From contig NZ_FQWW01000002.1 of NCBI RefSeq assembly GCF_900129795.1, forward strand, positions 372,001 to 436,000: a stretch of 64,000 nucleotides of DNA. The letters are read 5' to 3'. A program made the position numbers and the translations under genes. Positions within the stretch are counted from its first letter, which is position 1, and each line of letters begins with the position of its first letter. The notes under the pieces were generated by a model, which searched no databases, was not told where the DNA came from, and saw only the letters and a list, made by a program, of their open reading frames with translations. The stretch is from Flavobacterium sp. CF108 (GTDB taxonomy: Bacteria; Bacteroidota; Bacteroidia; Flavobacteriales; Flavobacteriaceae). This document shows positions 35,017 through 44,274 of the stretch, in pieces.

Positions 35017-35820
35017 ATGAAAACAATTTTTATCACAGGCGCATCATCAGGTTTAGGAAAAGCAACAGCAAAATTATTTCAAGCAAAAGGTTGGAATGTA
35101 ATCGCAACAATGAGAACTCCAGAAAAGGAAACTGAACTTGCTGGTTTAGAAAATGTAACGCTGCTACCATTAGACGTTACGAATTATGATCAAATACAAA
35201 GCACGGTTCAAAAAGCAATTGCATTAAGCGATATTGATATCGTTTTTAATAATGCTGGTTACGGATTAATTGGTCCTTTGGAAAGTTTTAACGATGATCA
35301 AATCACAAAACAATTAAATACTAATTTATTAGGAACAATTCGTGTAACGAATGCCTTTATTCCGTATTTCAGAGAAAAAAGAAGCGGTTTGTTTATTTCA
35401 ACAACTTCTATTGGCGGATTGATTTCTTTTCCTTTAGGTTCTGTATATCACGCCACAAAATGGGGATTGGAAGGCTGGAGCGAAAGTATGGCTTTTGAAT
35501 TAAATCAATTTGGAATCAATATTAAAACGGTTTCTCCTGGCGGTATTAAAACAGAATTTTTACACGGTTCACTTGATACTGGAGTTAAACCTGAATACCA
35601 GGCAATGGCAGACAAAATGTTTGAAAATGTAGATGTAATGTTTGAAATGGCATCGACTCCAGAACATATTGCCGATGTTGTTTATGAAGCTGCTACAGAC
35701 GGAAAAACCAAACTTAGATATGTGGCCGGAGAAGATGCAAAAGCACTTTACCAGCAAAGATTAGAACAAGGTGACGAAATTTTTCGTGCTTCATTTGGTA
35801 AACAATTTTTGGGAGCCTAA
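35017..35820 (+). CDS. SDR-family NAD(P)-dependent oxidoreductase
   Basis: The 267-residue protein is a classical short-chain dehydrogenase: TGASSGLG at residues 7-14 for cofactor binding, NNAG in the middle, and the catalytic pair Tyr144 and Lys148 in YHATK, with Ser in the strand before it. The substrate is unknown. A terminator lies directly after the stop, followed by an AraC regulator on the same strand, which may control this gene or be unrelated. Confidence 0.88.
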   Translation: MKTIFITGASSGLGKATAKLFQAKGWNVIATMRTPEKETELAGLENVTLLPLDVTNYDQIQSTVQKAIALSDIDIVFNNAGYGLIGPLESFNDDQITKQLNTNLLGTIRVTNAFIPYFREKRSGLFISTTSIGGLISFPLGSVYHATKWGLEGWSESMAFELNQFGINIKTVSPGGIKTEFLHGSLDTGVKPEYQAMADKMFENVDVMFEMASTPEHIADVVYEAATDGKTKLRYVAGEDAKALYQQRLEQGDEIFRASFGKQFLGA

Positions 35821-35828
35821 TCTATTTC

Positions 35829-35880
35829 TAATACCGCTCAGGTTTTGATAATCTGTGCGGTATTAGTTTTCATTTTTTTT
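35829..35880 (+). terminator. Terminator after the SDR gene
   Basis: TAATACCGC (35829-35837) pairs with GCGGTATTA (35857-35865), followed by GTTTTCATTTTTTTTT. The hairpin overlaps the longest possible frame of the next gene, which supports the later ATG start there. Confidence 0.8.
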
Positions 35881-35892
35881 TACTTTTATATC

Positions 35893-36810
35893 ATGGAAAA
35901 GAAAAACAATAATCCAACCAAAATTTCCTCTGTATCGCAGTTCCATACTTTATTTGATCTGCCAAAGCCGCTGCATCCCATGATCAGTTTGGTTGACAAT
36001 AAAATATTAGCTGTTAAAGCAGAAACGAATAACTCATTTTTACTCGATTTTTATAAAATATCTTATAAATATTCTACAAATGGTAAAATGGGTTACGGTC
36101 AAGGTTACTATGATTTTAACGAAGGCGGTTTAATGTTCACTTCTCCCAACCAATTGATTTTTACCGATAATGAAGAAGGAACCGAATATCACGGTTATAC
36201 TTTATTTTTTCATCCGGATTTTATTCGAAATTATCCTTTAGGAAAAAACATTAAAAAGTATGGTTTCTTTTCGTACGATACGAATGAAGCACTTCATCTT
36301 TCCGACAGCGAAAAAACAACGATTATAGGCTTATTAAATAGCATTGATAATGAGCTTCATACGGCTATTGACGAAATGAGTCAGGATGTTATCATTTCAT
36401 ATATTGATGTTTTGCTGAATTACAGCAATCGTTTTTACAAACGTCAATTTATTACCAGAAAAACAGTCAGCAATGATTTATTGCTTAAAGTAGAAGAAAC
36501 TTTAAATGATTATTTCAATAATGCCGAAACCTTAAAAAGAGGTCTGCCTTCAGTCGATTTTCTTGCTTCACAAGTAAATGTCTCCAGTCATTATTTAAGC
36601 GATATGCTTCGTAATTTAACGGGACAAAATGCGCAGCAGCACATTCATTCGAAACTAATAGAAAAATCAAAAGATTTTCTGATGACTACTAATCTTTCGG
36701 TAGCGGAAATTGCCTATCAATTGGGTTTTGAATATCCTCAGTCATTTAGTAAACTGTTTAAAAAGAAAACCAATCTTACTCCATTAGAGTTTAAAAATTC
36801 CCTGAATTAA
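35893..36810 (+). CDS. AraC-family transcriptional regulator
   Basis: The 305-residue regulator has an N-terminal ligand-binding-like cupin region (about 20-180) and a C-terminal AraC domain with two helix-turn-helix motifs (VDFLASQVNVSSHYLSDML and LSVAEIAYQLGFEYPQSFSKLFKK). The frame could begin at a TTG at 35845, but that would place the SDR terminator inside the gene, so I use the ATG at 35893 (MEKKNNNPTKISSVSQF). It probably controls nearby metabolic genes such as the SDR gene; the ligand is unknown. Confidence 0.83.
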   Translation: MEKKNNNPTKISSVSQFHTLFDLPKPLHPMISLVDNKILAVKAETNNSFLLDFYKISYKYSTNGKMGYGQGYYDFNEGGLMFTSPNQLIFTDNEEGTEYHGYTLFFHPDFIRNYPLGKNIKKYGFFSYDTNEALHLSDSEKTTIIGLLNSIDNELHTAIDEMSQDVIISYIDVLLNYSNRFYKRQFITRKTVSNDLLLKVEETLNDYFNNAETLKRGLPSVDFLASQVNVSSHYLSDMLRNLTGQNAQQHIHSKLIEKSKDFLMTTNLSVAEIAYQLGFEYPQSFSKLFKKKTNLTPLEFKNSLN

Positions 36811-37328
36811 TCTTCAAAATTATTCTCTTTAAAAAAGCCCTTTTTGTCTTAAAAAAGCATAAAAATTCATAAAAATACACTTCTTGGATGTCGTAGTATT
36901 TAGATAGTTTATTGAATCTAAATAACGTCTTAAAAACTCTTTTAAAAGCCTTCAAAAACCAACAAAGCACTCCTTTTGCGAAGAAATCAAAACTAACAAT
37001 TATTACTATTTTTATTCATTTTGTTAGATTTTTTCAATTAAATTCTTATATTTTATAGTGATTTTGAAATAAATTTGCAAACTATTAAAACAAAAAACAA
37101 TTAAAGAAAATTAAAGTTGAAAAAGAAAAACAAAGTCATTTTCTAAATCATTTTTCTGCCAAAATTGAAGCTGCAAAAGCGGTTTATCAATTTGTATTTT
37201 AGTTTGGGTATCGTATATAATGAAATATCGAAATTGACGCTTTTGTATCTTTTTTTACTTTTGTTTTGCTATTATACTGAACAGGAAATTGCTGTGGTTA
37301 TAGAAATTACAATTAAAAAAAATAAAAA
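36811..37328. promoter_or_regulatory. Long leader region of the leu genes
   Basis: About 520 bases lie before leuC. A perfect 9-bp hairpin TATTTAGAT/ATCTAAATA is at 36897-36924. A likely -7 element TAAATTTG at 37070-37077 would start a leader RNA of about 245 nt. This leader contains the terminator-like stem described next. No ATG-started leader peptide rich in Leu was found; the only ATG frame is MKYRN inside the stem-loop. Confidence 0.5.
37174..37257 (+). promoter_or_regulatory. Attenuator-like hairpin in the leu leader
   Basis: CAAAAGCG (37174-37181) plus TCAATTT (37187-37193) pairs with AAATTGA (37231-37237) plus CGCTTTTG (37238-37245), with one 5-nt bulge in the left arm. The stem is followed by TATCTTTTTTTACTTTT. 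It lies about 70-150 bp in front of leuC, where a regulated terminator would stand. The mechanism that would open it is not visible. Confidence 0.5.
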
Positions 37329-38723
37329 ATGAGTAAGACATTATTTGACAAAGTATGGGATTCACATGTAGTGCGTAAAATTGAAGATGGACCAGATGTG
37401 TTTTTTATTGACCGCCATTTCATTCATGAAGTTACGAGTCCTGTTGCTTTTTTAGGATTAAAGTCAAGAGGCGTTAACGTTTTATACCCACAACGTACTT
37501 TTGCAACTGCAGATCACAATACCCCAACCATAAACCAACATTTACCAGTTCAGGATCCTTTATCAGCAAATCAGCTTCAGGCTCTTGAAGATAATGCTGC
37601 AGAATACGGAATTTCGCACTGGGGATTAGGTCATCAAAAAAATGGTATTGTACACGTAGTAGGTCCTGAAAACGGAATTACTTTGCCAGGTGCTACTATT
37701 GTATGTGGAGATTCACATACGTCTACTCACGGTGCTTTTGGAGCAATTGCTTTTGGTATCGGAACTTCTGAGGTTGAAATGGTACTTTCTACTCAATGTA
37801 TTATGCAGCCTAAACCAAAGAAAATGCGTATTAACGTAAACGGTCAATTAAGTAAAGGTGTTGGCCCAAAAGACGTTGCACTTTATATTATTGCGCAATT
37901 AACTACTTCTGGAGGTACAGGGTATTTTGTTGAATATGCTGGTGATGTTTTTGAAAACATGACTATGGAAGGTCGTATGACAGTTTGTAATTTAAGTATC
38001 GAAATGGGTGCTCGTGGCGGAATGATCGCTCCTGACCAAACTACTTTCGATTTCCTTGAAGGAAGATTATACGCTCCAAAAGGTGAAGCTTGGACAAAAG
38101 CTGTTGAATACTGGAAAACTTTAAAAACGGATGCTGATGCTGTTTTTGATGCTGAATTAAACATCAAGGCTTCAGACATTGAACCAATGATTACTTATGG
38201 TACTAACCCAGGAATGGGAATTGGTATTACAAAACATATCCCAAGTGCAAAAGAAGTTGAAGGTGGTGAGGAAACTTACAAAAAATCTTTAGCTTACATG
38301 GGCTTCCACGAAGATGATGTAATGATTGGAAAACAAATTGATTATGTTTTCTTAGGAAGTTGCACAAACGGACGTATTGAAGATTTTAGGGCTTTCGCCG
38401 AAATTGTAAAAGGAAGAAAAAAAGCAGATAATGTTACCGCTTGGTTAGTTCCGGGTTCTCACGTTGTGGAAGCTCAGATTAAAGAAGAAGGTATTTTAGA
38501 TATTTTGACTGAAGCTGGTTTTGTATTACGTCAGCCGGGTTGTTCAGCTTGTTTAGCAATGAACGATGATAAAGTACCTGCCGGAAAATATGCGGTAAGT
38601 ACTTCTAACAGAAACTTTGAAGGTCGTCAAGGTCCTGGATCAAGAACGCTTTTAGCAAGCCCAATTATGGCCGCAGCTGCTGCTGTTACAGGAAAACTAA
38701 CAGATCCGCGTGAATTATTTTAG
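37329..38723 (+). CDS. leuC: 3-isopropylmalate dehydratase large subunit
   Basis: The 464-residue aconitase-family protein has the three Fe-S ligand cysteines in the [11 protein letters not shown] and [10 protein letters not shown] segments, and the substrate-binding regions [14 protein letters not shown] and [13 protein letters not shown]. With LeuD it isomerises 2-isopropylmalate to 3-isopropylmalate in leucine synthesis, using a [4Fe-4S] cluster. It heads a four-gene leucine cluster behind a long leader with a terminator-like hairpin. Confidence 0.96.
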   Translation: MSKTLFDKVWDSHVVRKIEDGPDVFFIDRHFIHEVTSPVAFLGLKSRGVNVLYPQRTFATADHNTPTINQHLPVQDPLSANQLQALEDNAAEYGISHWGLGHQKNGIVHVVGPENGITLPGATIVCGDSHTSTHGAFGAIAFGIGTSEVEMVLSTQCIMQPKPKKMRINVNGQLSKGVGPKDVALYIIAQLTTSGGTGYFVEYAGDVFENMTMEGRMTVCNLSIEMGARGGMIAPDQTTFDFLEGRLYAPKGEAWTKAVEYWKTLKTDADAVFDAELNIKASDIEPMITYGTNPGMGIGITKHIPSAKEVEGGEETYKKSLAYMGFHEDDVMIGKQIDYVFLGSCTNGRIEDFRAFAEIVKGRKKADNVTAWLVPGSHVVEAQIKEEGILDILTEAGFVLRQPGCSACLAMNDDKVPAGKYAVSTSNRNFEGRQGPGSRTLLASPIMAAAAAVTGKLTDPRELF

Positions 38724-38889
38724 ATTGCAGATTTTAGATTTTAGATTTCTCACTTTGTGTAATCTTCATCTAAATTTCTTCAAATAAAATGAATCAACAT
38801 TATTTAATACAAAACATTTTTAGGTTCTAATTTTTAAGTTTTCAAAAGAAATCTAAAATCTAAAATCCTAAAATCTAAAATTCCAAAAA
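38724..38889. repeat. Inverted repeat of GATTTTAGATTTTAGA units
   Basis: GATTTTAGATTTTAGATTTC (about 38730-38750) is mirrored by GAAATCTAAAATCTAAAATC (38849-38868), with one more unit up to 38885. It fills the leuC-leuD gap. Confidence 0.7.
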
Positions 38890-39486
38890 ATGGCATACGA
38901 TAAATTTACTATACTTACCAGCAGTGCAGTGCCACTGCCAATTGAAAACGTTGATACAGATCAAATCATCCCGGCTCGTTTCTTAAAAGCTACAAAACGT
39001 GAAGGTTTTGGAGACAACCTTTTTAGAGACTGGAGATATAATGGAGACGATACTCCAAAAGCAGATTTCGTTTTAAACGATTCGACTTATTCTGGAAAAA
39101 TTCTTGTTGGAGGAAAAAACTTCGGTTCTGGATCTTCAAGAGAGCATGCAGCTTGGGCAGTTTATGATTACGGATTTAGAGCTGTAGTTTCTAGTTTCTT
39201 TGCTGATATCTTTAAAGGAAACTGTCTAAATATTGGCGTTTTGCCAGTACAAATCAGCCCGGAATTTGCTGAAACCATTTTCAAAGCAATCCAAGCTGAT
39301 CCTAAAACAGAATTAGAAATCAATCTTCCAAACCAAACTATTACTTTATTGTCAACTGGTCAGCAAGAATCTTTTGCTATTAACGGATACAAAAAGAACA
39401 ATATGATTAATGGCTTTGACGACATTGATTATTTACAAAACATTAAAGAAGATATTGTGGCTTTCGCCGATAAACTTCCTTACTAA
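38890..39486 (+). CDS. leuD: 3-isopropylmalate dehydratase small subunit
   Basis: The 198-residue protein has the swivelling domain motifs of LeuD: NVDTDQIIPARFLK near the N-terminus and GKNFGSGSSREHAAWAVYDYGF around residues 77-98. It forms the active heterodimer with LeuC encoded upstream. Complete. Followed by a palindrome at 39510 that may end part of the transcripts before the next leu gene. Confidence 0.96.
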   Translation: MAYDKFTILTSSAVPLPIENVDTDQIIPARFLKATKREGFGDNLFRDWRYNGDDTPKADFVLNDSTYSGKILVGGKNFGSGSSREHAAWAVYDYGFRAVVSSFFADIFKGNCLNIGVLPVQISPEFAETIFKAIQADPKTELEINLPNQTITLLSTGQQESFAINGYKKNNMINGFDDIDYLQNIKEDIVAFADKLPY

Positions 39487-39509
39487 TAGAAATCTCATTC
39501 AGGATATTA

Positions 39510-39545
39510 GACCCGACAGGTTTCAAAAACCAGTCGGGTCTTTCT
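39510..39545 (+). terminator. Palindrome/terminator after leuD
   Basis: GACCCGAC..GGTTT pairs with AAACC..GTCGGGTC (39510-39540), followed by TTTCT. It is of the same family as the palindrome at 15507. Its position inside the leu cluster suggests partial termination. Confidence 0.55.
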
Positions 39546-39701
39546 AAATTAAATGAGAAAAAATAGAACGCAGATTTTTATTTTACTTAATACTAAAAAT
39601 CCGTTTTTATCAGCGTCTTCGCAAAGCGAATCCGTAAAATCAGCGTCAAAATTAAACATGGATATCAATAAAAATCCAACGTTAGAAATTACAATATCAA
39701 T

Positions 39702-41222
39702 ATGGAAAAAAGAAAAATTGAAATAATGGATACGACGCTTCGTGATGGTGAACAAACCTCAGGAGTATCATTTTCTGCTGCAGAAAAACTGACCATTGCA
39801 CAATTATTGCTGGAAGAATTAAATATTGATAGAATCGAAATTGCTTCTGCCCGCGTGAGCGAAGGAGAATTTCAAGCCGTAAAAGGCATTACTTCATGGG
39901 CAGAAGAACGCGGCTATATTAACCGAATTGAAGTCCTTTCGTTTGTTGACGGAGGAGTTTCAATTGATTGGATGAAAAAAGCCGGTGCAAAAGTGCAGAA
40001 TTTATTGACTAAAGGCTCAATGAATCACTTAACGCATCAGTTAAAAAAAACACCCGAACAGCATTTTTCTGAAATCGCTCAAATAATCGCTTTAGCAAAA
40101 GAAAATAATATTGAAACGAATGTTTATTTAGAAGATTGGAGCAACGGAATGCGAAATTCTCCTGAATACGTTTTTCAGTTTCTGGATTTCTTATCTACAC
40201 AGCCCGTAAAAAGAATTTTACTTCCAGATACTTTAGGAGTTTTAATTCCGTCTTTGGCTTTTGAATTTATTTCTAAAATCAGAGCAAAATATCCGCAGAT
40301 TCATTTTGATTTCCATGCTCACAACGATTACGATTTAAGTGTTGCCAATGTTATGGAGGCTATAAAAGCTGGTATTAACGGACTTCACGTTACGGTAAAC
40401 GGAATGGGAGAACGTGCCGGAAATGCGCCGCTTGAAAGTACGGTTGCGGTAATAAATGATTACCTGCCAGAAGTAAGCATCAATATCAAAGAAACTTCTT
40501 TATATACGGTTAGCAAATTAGTTGAAACGTTTACAGGATACAGAATTCCTGCCAACAAACCAATTGTGGGCGATAATGTTTTTACGCAGACTGCTGGAAT
40601 CCATGCCGATGGCGACAACAAAAACAACTTATATTTTAATGATTTACTTCCGGAACGATTTGGAAGAAAAAGAAAATACGCTTTAGGAAAAACTTCTGGA
40701 AAAGCTAATATTGAAAAAAATCTTCAGGAATTAGGTTTAAAACTAAATCAGGAAGATTTGAAATTGGTTACCCAAAGAATCATCGAACTAGGCGATAAAA
40801 AAGAAACCGTTACGAAAGAAGATCTTCCATACATTATTTCAGATGTTTTGGACAGCCATACTTACGAAGAAAAAATAAAAATTGAGTCCTATATATTAGT
40901 ACACTCAAAAGGAATGCGTCCGTCAACGACTTTGTGCTTGAAATTTGGCGAAGAAATCATCGAAGAAAATGCACAAGGAGATGGTCAATTTGATGCTTTT
41001 ATGAACGCTTTATCAAAGATTTACAAAAGCAAAAAACTAACGCTTCCAAAATTGATTGACTATGCAGTAAGAATCCCGCCGGGAAGTAGTTCTGATGCCT
41101 TGTGCGAAACTATTATCACCTGGGTCAACAACGGAAAAGAATTTAAAACCCGCGGATTAGATTCTGATCAAACTGTTGCAGCGATTATCGCAACGCAAAA
41201 AATGTTGAATGTAATAGCTTAA
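39702..41222 (+). CDS. 2-isopropylmalate synthase or (R)-citramalate synthase
   Basis: The 506-residue protein has a TIM-barrel HMGL-like catalytic domain (MDTTLRDGEQTSGVSF at residues 9-24; metal-binding HFDFHAHNDYDLSVAN near 205-220; NGMGERAGNAPLES) and a C-terminal LeuA dimerisation/allosteric domain (about 365-506, ILVHSKGMRPSTTLCLKF). Both LeuA and CimA share this layout: they condense acetyl-CoA with 2-oxoisovalerate or with pyruvate. Location between leuD and leuB favours a role in leucine synthesis, but CimA feeds the same isomerase and dehydrogenase. I therefore give no symbol. Confidence 0.88.
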   Translation: MEKRKIEIMDTTLRDGEQTSGVSFSAAEKLTIAQLLLEELNIDRIEIASARVSEGEFQAVKGITSWAEERGYINRIEVLSFVDGGVSIDWMKKAGAKVQNLLTKGSMNHLTHQLKKTPEQHFSEIAQIIALAKENNIETNVYLEDWSNGMRNSPEYVFQFLDFLSTQPVKRILLPDTLGVLIPSLAFEFISKIRAKYPQIHFDFHAHNDYDLSVANVMEAIKAGINGLHVTVNGMGERAGNAPLESTVAVINDYLPEVSINIKETSLYTVSKLVETFTGYRIPANKPIVGDNVFTQTAGIHADGDNKNNLYFNDLLPERFGRKRKYALGKTSGKANIEKNLQELGLKLNQEDLKLVTQRIIELGDKKETVTKEDLPYIISDVLDSHTYEEKIKIESYILVHSKGMRPSTTLCLKFGEEIIEENAQGDGQFDAFMNALSKIYKSKKLTLPKLIDYAVRIPPGSSSDALCETIITWVNNGKEFKTRGLDSDQTVAAIIATQKMLNVIA

Positions 41223-41231
41223 TATAAGGAA

Positions 41232-41317
41232 CAAAGGTTCAGAGGAACAAAGGGACAAAGGCTAAAGATAAAGTTTTCATCCCAACATCTTTGAACCTTT
41301 GTTCCTCTGAACCTTTG
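41232..41317. repeat. Inverted repeat of CAAAGGTTCAGAGGAACAAAG
   Basis: The 21-bp arm at 41232-41252 is exactly mirrored at 41297-41317, in the gap before leuB. Adjacent extra GGAACAAAGG and CTTTGAACC units extend it imperfectly. Confidence 0.75.
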
Positions 41318-41339
41318 AACCTTAAATAACACATATAGA

Positions 41340-42401
41340 ATGAAATTAAACATAGCCCTTTTAGCCGGAGACGGAATCGGACCAGAAGTAATAAATGAAG
41401 CTGTAAAAGTATCTGATGCTATTGCAAAAAAATTCAATCACGAAATAACTTGGACTCCTGCTTTGACTGGAGCTTGCGCAATCGACGCAGTTGGGGTTCC
41501 TTATCCAGATGAAACGCACGAGGTTTGTATGAAAGCCGATGCGGTTTTATTTGGAGCAATTGGCCACCCAAAATATGATAACGATCCAAGCGCGCCAGTT
41601 CGTCCTGAGCAAGGTTTATTGTTGATGCGTAAAAAATTAGGTTTATTCGCTAACGTTCGTCCAACGTTTACGTTCCCTTCTTTAATTGATAATTCTCCTT
41701 TAAAAAGAGAAAGAATTGAAGGAACTGATTTAGTTTTCTTAAGAGAATTAACAGGCGGAATTTACTTTGGAGAAAAAGGAAGAAAAGATAACGGAGAAAC
41801 TGCTTTTGACAATTGCGTTTACACACGTGCAGAAGTGCAGCGTTTAGCTAAAAAAGGTTTCGAATTAGCAATGACACGTAGCAAAAAATTATGCTGCGTT
41901 GATAAAGCTAACGTTTTGGAAACTTCACGTTTATGGAGAGAAACAGTTCAGGCTATGGAAAAAGATTATCCTGAAGTTACGGTTTCTTACGAATTTGTTG
42001 ATGCTGTTGCAATGCGTTTGGTTCAATGGCCAAACTCTTATGATGTATTAATCACAGAAAATTTATTTGGAGATATCTTAACTGACGAGGCTTCTGTAAT
42101 TTCAGGTTCAATGGGATTAATGCCTTCTGCTTCTGTTGGAGAGCATACTTCTTTATACGAGCCAATCCACGGATCTTATCCACAAGCTACAGGATTAAAT
42201 ATTGCTAATCCATTGGCTACAATTTTATCTGCAGCCATGATGTTTGAAGATGCATTCGGATTAAAAGACGAGGCTGAAGCTATTCGTGCTGTAGTAAACA
42301 AATCTTTAGAACAAGGTGTTGTTACAGAAGATTTAGCTCCAAAAGGATCGAAAGCTTACAAAACAAACGAAGTTGGAGATTGGCTTGTAGCTAATTTATA
42401 A
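41340..42401 (+). CDS. leuB: 3-isopropylmalate dehydrogenase
   Basis: The 353-residue enzyme has the substrate-binding Arg segment RPEQGLLLMRKKLGLFANVRP near 80-100, the motif LTGGIYFGEKG, and the metal/NAD region NLFGDILTDEASVISGSMGLMPSAS with EPIHGSYPQATG following. It oxidises and decarboxylates 3-isopropylmalate using NAD, the third leucine-specific step. Last gene of the leu cluster, closed by a repeat and a terminator. Confidence 0.96.
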   Translation: MKLNIALLAGDGIGPEVINEAVKVSDAIAKKFNHEITWTPALTGACAIDAVGVPYPDETHEVCMKADAVLFGAIGHPKYDNDPSAPVRPEQGLLLMRKKLGLFANVRPTFTFPSLIDNSPLKRERIEGTDLVFLRELTGGIYFGEKGRKDNGETAFDNCVYTRAEVQRLAKKGFELAMTRSKKLCCVDKANVLETSRLWRETVQAMEKDYPEVTVSYEFVDAVAMRLVQWPNSYDVLITENLFGDILTDEASVISGSMGLMPSASVGEHTSLYEPIHGSYPQATGLNIANPLATILSAAMMFEDAFGLKDEAEAIRAVVNKSLEQGVVTEDLAPKGSKAYKTNEVGDWLVANL

Positions 42402-42409
42402 TAGTTTAT

Positions 42410-42469
42410 TTTGTTTCAGGTTTCAAGTTTCAGGTTGTTGGAACGTGAAACCTGAAACTTGAAACAAAA
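42410..42469. repeat. Inverted repeat of GTTTCAAGTTTCAGG units
   Basis: TTTTGTTTCAGGTTTCAAG (from 42410) pairs with the mirror CTTGAAACAAAA region (to 42469), giving a roughly 24-bp imperfect stem behind leuB. Confidence 0.7.
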
Positions 42470-42502
42470 AAAGGGATCAGCTTTCGTTGATCCCTTTTAT
42501 AT
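42469..42502. terminator. Bidirectional terminator between leuB and RRM gene
   Basis: AAAAGGGATCA (42469-42479) pairs with TGATCCCTTTT (42488-42498), with T-runs on both strands; it serves leuB and the convergent RNA-binding protein gene. Confidence 0.85.
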
Positions 42503-42517
42503 TTTAGAAAAAAAATA

Positions 42518-42874
42518 TTAATATCCTCCTCTGTTACCACCACGGTCATTTCCACCACGGTTTCCTCCACCATAACCTCCGCGTGAATCTCCACCACGGC
42601 TGTTATTATTGAAGCTTCTTCTTTCACCTTCAGGTTTCGGTTCAGATTTATTAACAACAATTGAACGACCTTGAACAGTAGCTCCGTTCAATTCATCAAT
42701 TGCTTTTTGAGCTTCCGCATCGTTTGGCATCTCAACGAAACCAAAACCTTTGCTTCTTCCAGTAAATTTATCAGTGATAATTTTAACTGAATCTACTGCT
42801 CCATAAGCCTCGAAAGACTCTCTTAAATCTGCTTCCTCAATACTGAATGGAAGGCTTCCAACAAAAATGTTCAT
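42518..42874 (-). CDS. RRM-type RNA-binding protein with Gly-rich tail
   Basis: The 118-residue protein has one RNA recognition motif (residues 1-78) with RNP2 IFVGSL and RNP1 KGFGFVEM, then a Gly/Arg/Asn-rich tail (GGDSRGGYGGGNRGGNDRGG). The arrangement resembles small cold-inducible glycine-rich RRM proteins of cyanobacteria and Bacteroidota, which bind RNA in the cytoplasm. The tail is low-complexity and may promote self-association. Single gene, own terminator. Confidence 0.92.
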   Translation of the reverse strand: MNIFVGSLPFSIEEADLRESFEAYGAVDSVKIITDKFTGRSKGFGFVEMPNDAEAQKAIDELNGATVQGRSIVVNKSEPKPEGERRSFNNNSRGGDSRGGYGGGNRGGNDRGGNRGGY

Positions 42875-42999
42875 ATGTACTTATTTATAATAATGTAGCA
42901 AATGTAGTCTTATTTTTCTGTAATCTACTATATATTAGTTTATTTATGTTTTTATTTTGATTTTGAAAATCAGCTCATAAAACGTCGTATTTCCAAAAG

Positions 43000-43494
43000 T
43001 TACATCTGATGATGAACAATATCACTTACTTGAATCGGAACTTTATAAAAAACACCTTCTGTAAAGTTAATTTTTGGATTCTCCGTATCGCTTTCATCTT
43101 CATTCATCGCAGTAAATTTAAATGTTCCTGAAATCGTATTAGTATCGATATCGTACTCTGTAATAACAATTTGTCCGTTACCAATATTTGTTCCTGTAGA
43201 AAATGAAGATAATTCAGCAGGCAATGTATTTTCATAAGATGCTTTTGAAGTTTCATTAAGACCTAAAATAAAAGTTTGTTCTGCAGAAGAAGCCGTTTGC
43301 AAAATAACATTTTCATACCCTAAAGAACCTTCAATAAATACAGTCCCATTTGCACCAAAATAAGCTTTATATGTTTGAGCTCTCCAGAAAACATTATTTT
43401 TCAGCGTTTGAAAAGCAGGATTATTGAATTTTACATCTTCTGTACAAGATGTAAGCAGTAGTAAAAAAGATAAGAAGTAAAAATATTTTTTCAT
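43000..43494 (-). CDS. Lipoprotein, DUF6252-like
   Basis: The 164-residue protein begins with a lipoprotein signal (MKKYFYFLSFLLLLTSCTED, lipobox LLTSC with Cys17). The rest looks like a beta-sandwich (FWRAQTYKAYFGANGTVFIEG, ENVILQTA, GQIVITEYDIDTNTISGTFKFTA). The sequence W-R-A followed by repeated strands and ISGTFKFTA resembles the DUF6252 lipoprotein family of Bacteroidota; I am not certain of the family. Anchored to a membrane in the envelope; function unknown. Confidence 0.7.
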   Translation of the reverse strand: MKKYFYFLSFLLLLTSCTEDVKFNNPAFQTLKNNVFWRAQTYKAYFGANGTVFIEGSLGYENVILQTASSAEQTFILGLNETSKASYENTLPAELSSFSTGTNIGNGQIVITEYDIDTNTISGTFKFTAMNEDESDTENPKINFTEGVFYKVPIQVSDIVHHQM

Positions 43495-43629
43495 ATATAT
43501 AAGATGAATTTAATGCAAAAGTATCGCATTATGAGGTAAATATTTAAATTTTAAAGTCAAAAAAAAAGCTAAAAATCTGTCTTAAATATATTTAATACTT
43601 TTTGAAACGGATAATTGATAAAAAAATTA

Positions 43630-43637
43630 TATCTTTG
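43630..43637 (+). promoter_or_regulatory. -7 element of rpsP operon
   Basis: TATCTTTG matches TAnnTTTG, 50 bp before the rpsP ATG. TTTG at 43601-43604 is 25 bp upstream, slightly further than usual. Confidence 0.45.
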
Positions 43638-43686
43638 CGCCCTTAATTAACAGAGGTCGAGTACCTCAAAATTTAATCATAAGATT

Positions 43687-44259
43687 ATGTCAGTAAAAAT
43701 TAGATTACAAAGACACGGTAAAAAAGGAAAACCTTTTTACTGGGTTGTAGCTGCAGATGCACGCTCAAAAAGAGATGGTAAATACTTAGAGAAAATCGGT
43801 ACTTACAATCCAAACACAAACCCAGCAACTGTTGAGTTAAACCTTGACAGCGCAGTTAAATGGTTACACAATGGTGCACAACCAACTGATACTGCTAGAG
43901 CAATCCTTTCTTACAAAGGTGCTTTATTGAAACACCACCTTGATGGAGGTATCCGCAAAGGAGCTTTAACTCAAGAACAAGCTGACGCTAAATTAGCTGC
44001 TTGGTTAGAGGCAAAATCTGGAAAAGTTGATGCTAAAAAAGATGGTTTATCAAAAGCGCAAGCTGATGCTAAAGCAAAAGCTTTAAAAGCAGAAAAAGAA
44101 GTTAATGCTAAACGTTTAGCTGCTGCAGCTCAGGCTGAAGCTGATGCTATCGCTGCTGCAACTCCTGCAGTTGAAGAAGAAGTTGCTGAAGTAGAAGCAG
44201 AAGCTGCTACTGAAGAAGCTCCTGCTGCTGAAGAGAATAACGAAACAACTGAAGCATAA
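43687..44259 (+). CDS. rpsP: 30S ribosomal protein S16, long form
   Basis: The first ~80 residues are a normal S16 (SVKIRLQRHGKKGKPFYWVVAADARSKRDG pattern, then KIGTYNPN). They are followed by an extension of about 100 residues rich in Ala, Lys and Glu (AKAKALKAEKEVNAKRLAAAAQ; EVAEVEAEAATEEAPAAEE). Long S16 forms occur in Bacteroidota. Function of the tail is unknown. It begins an operon with rimM, 15 bp downstream. Confidence 0.95.
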   Translation: MSVKIRLQRHGKKGKPFYWVVAADARSKRDGKYLEKIGTYNPNTNPATVELNLDSAVKWLHNGAQPTDTARAILSYKGALLKHHLDGGIRKGALTQEQADAKLAAWLEAKSGKVDAKKDGLSKAQADAKAKALKAEKEVNAKRLAAAAQAEADAIAAATPAVEEEVAEVEAEAATEEAPAAEENNETTEA

Positions 44260-44274
44260 TTTTACTTAGCGATA

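Noticed and set aside
37081..37180. Leu-rich leader peptide before leuC
   Set aside because: Only a TTG-started MKKKNKVIF frame and an ATG MKYRN frame exist; neither has Leu codons beyond a possible start.
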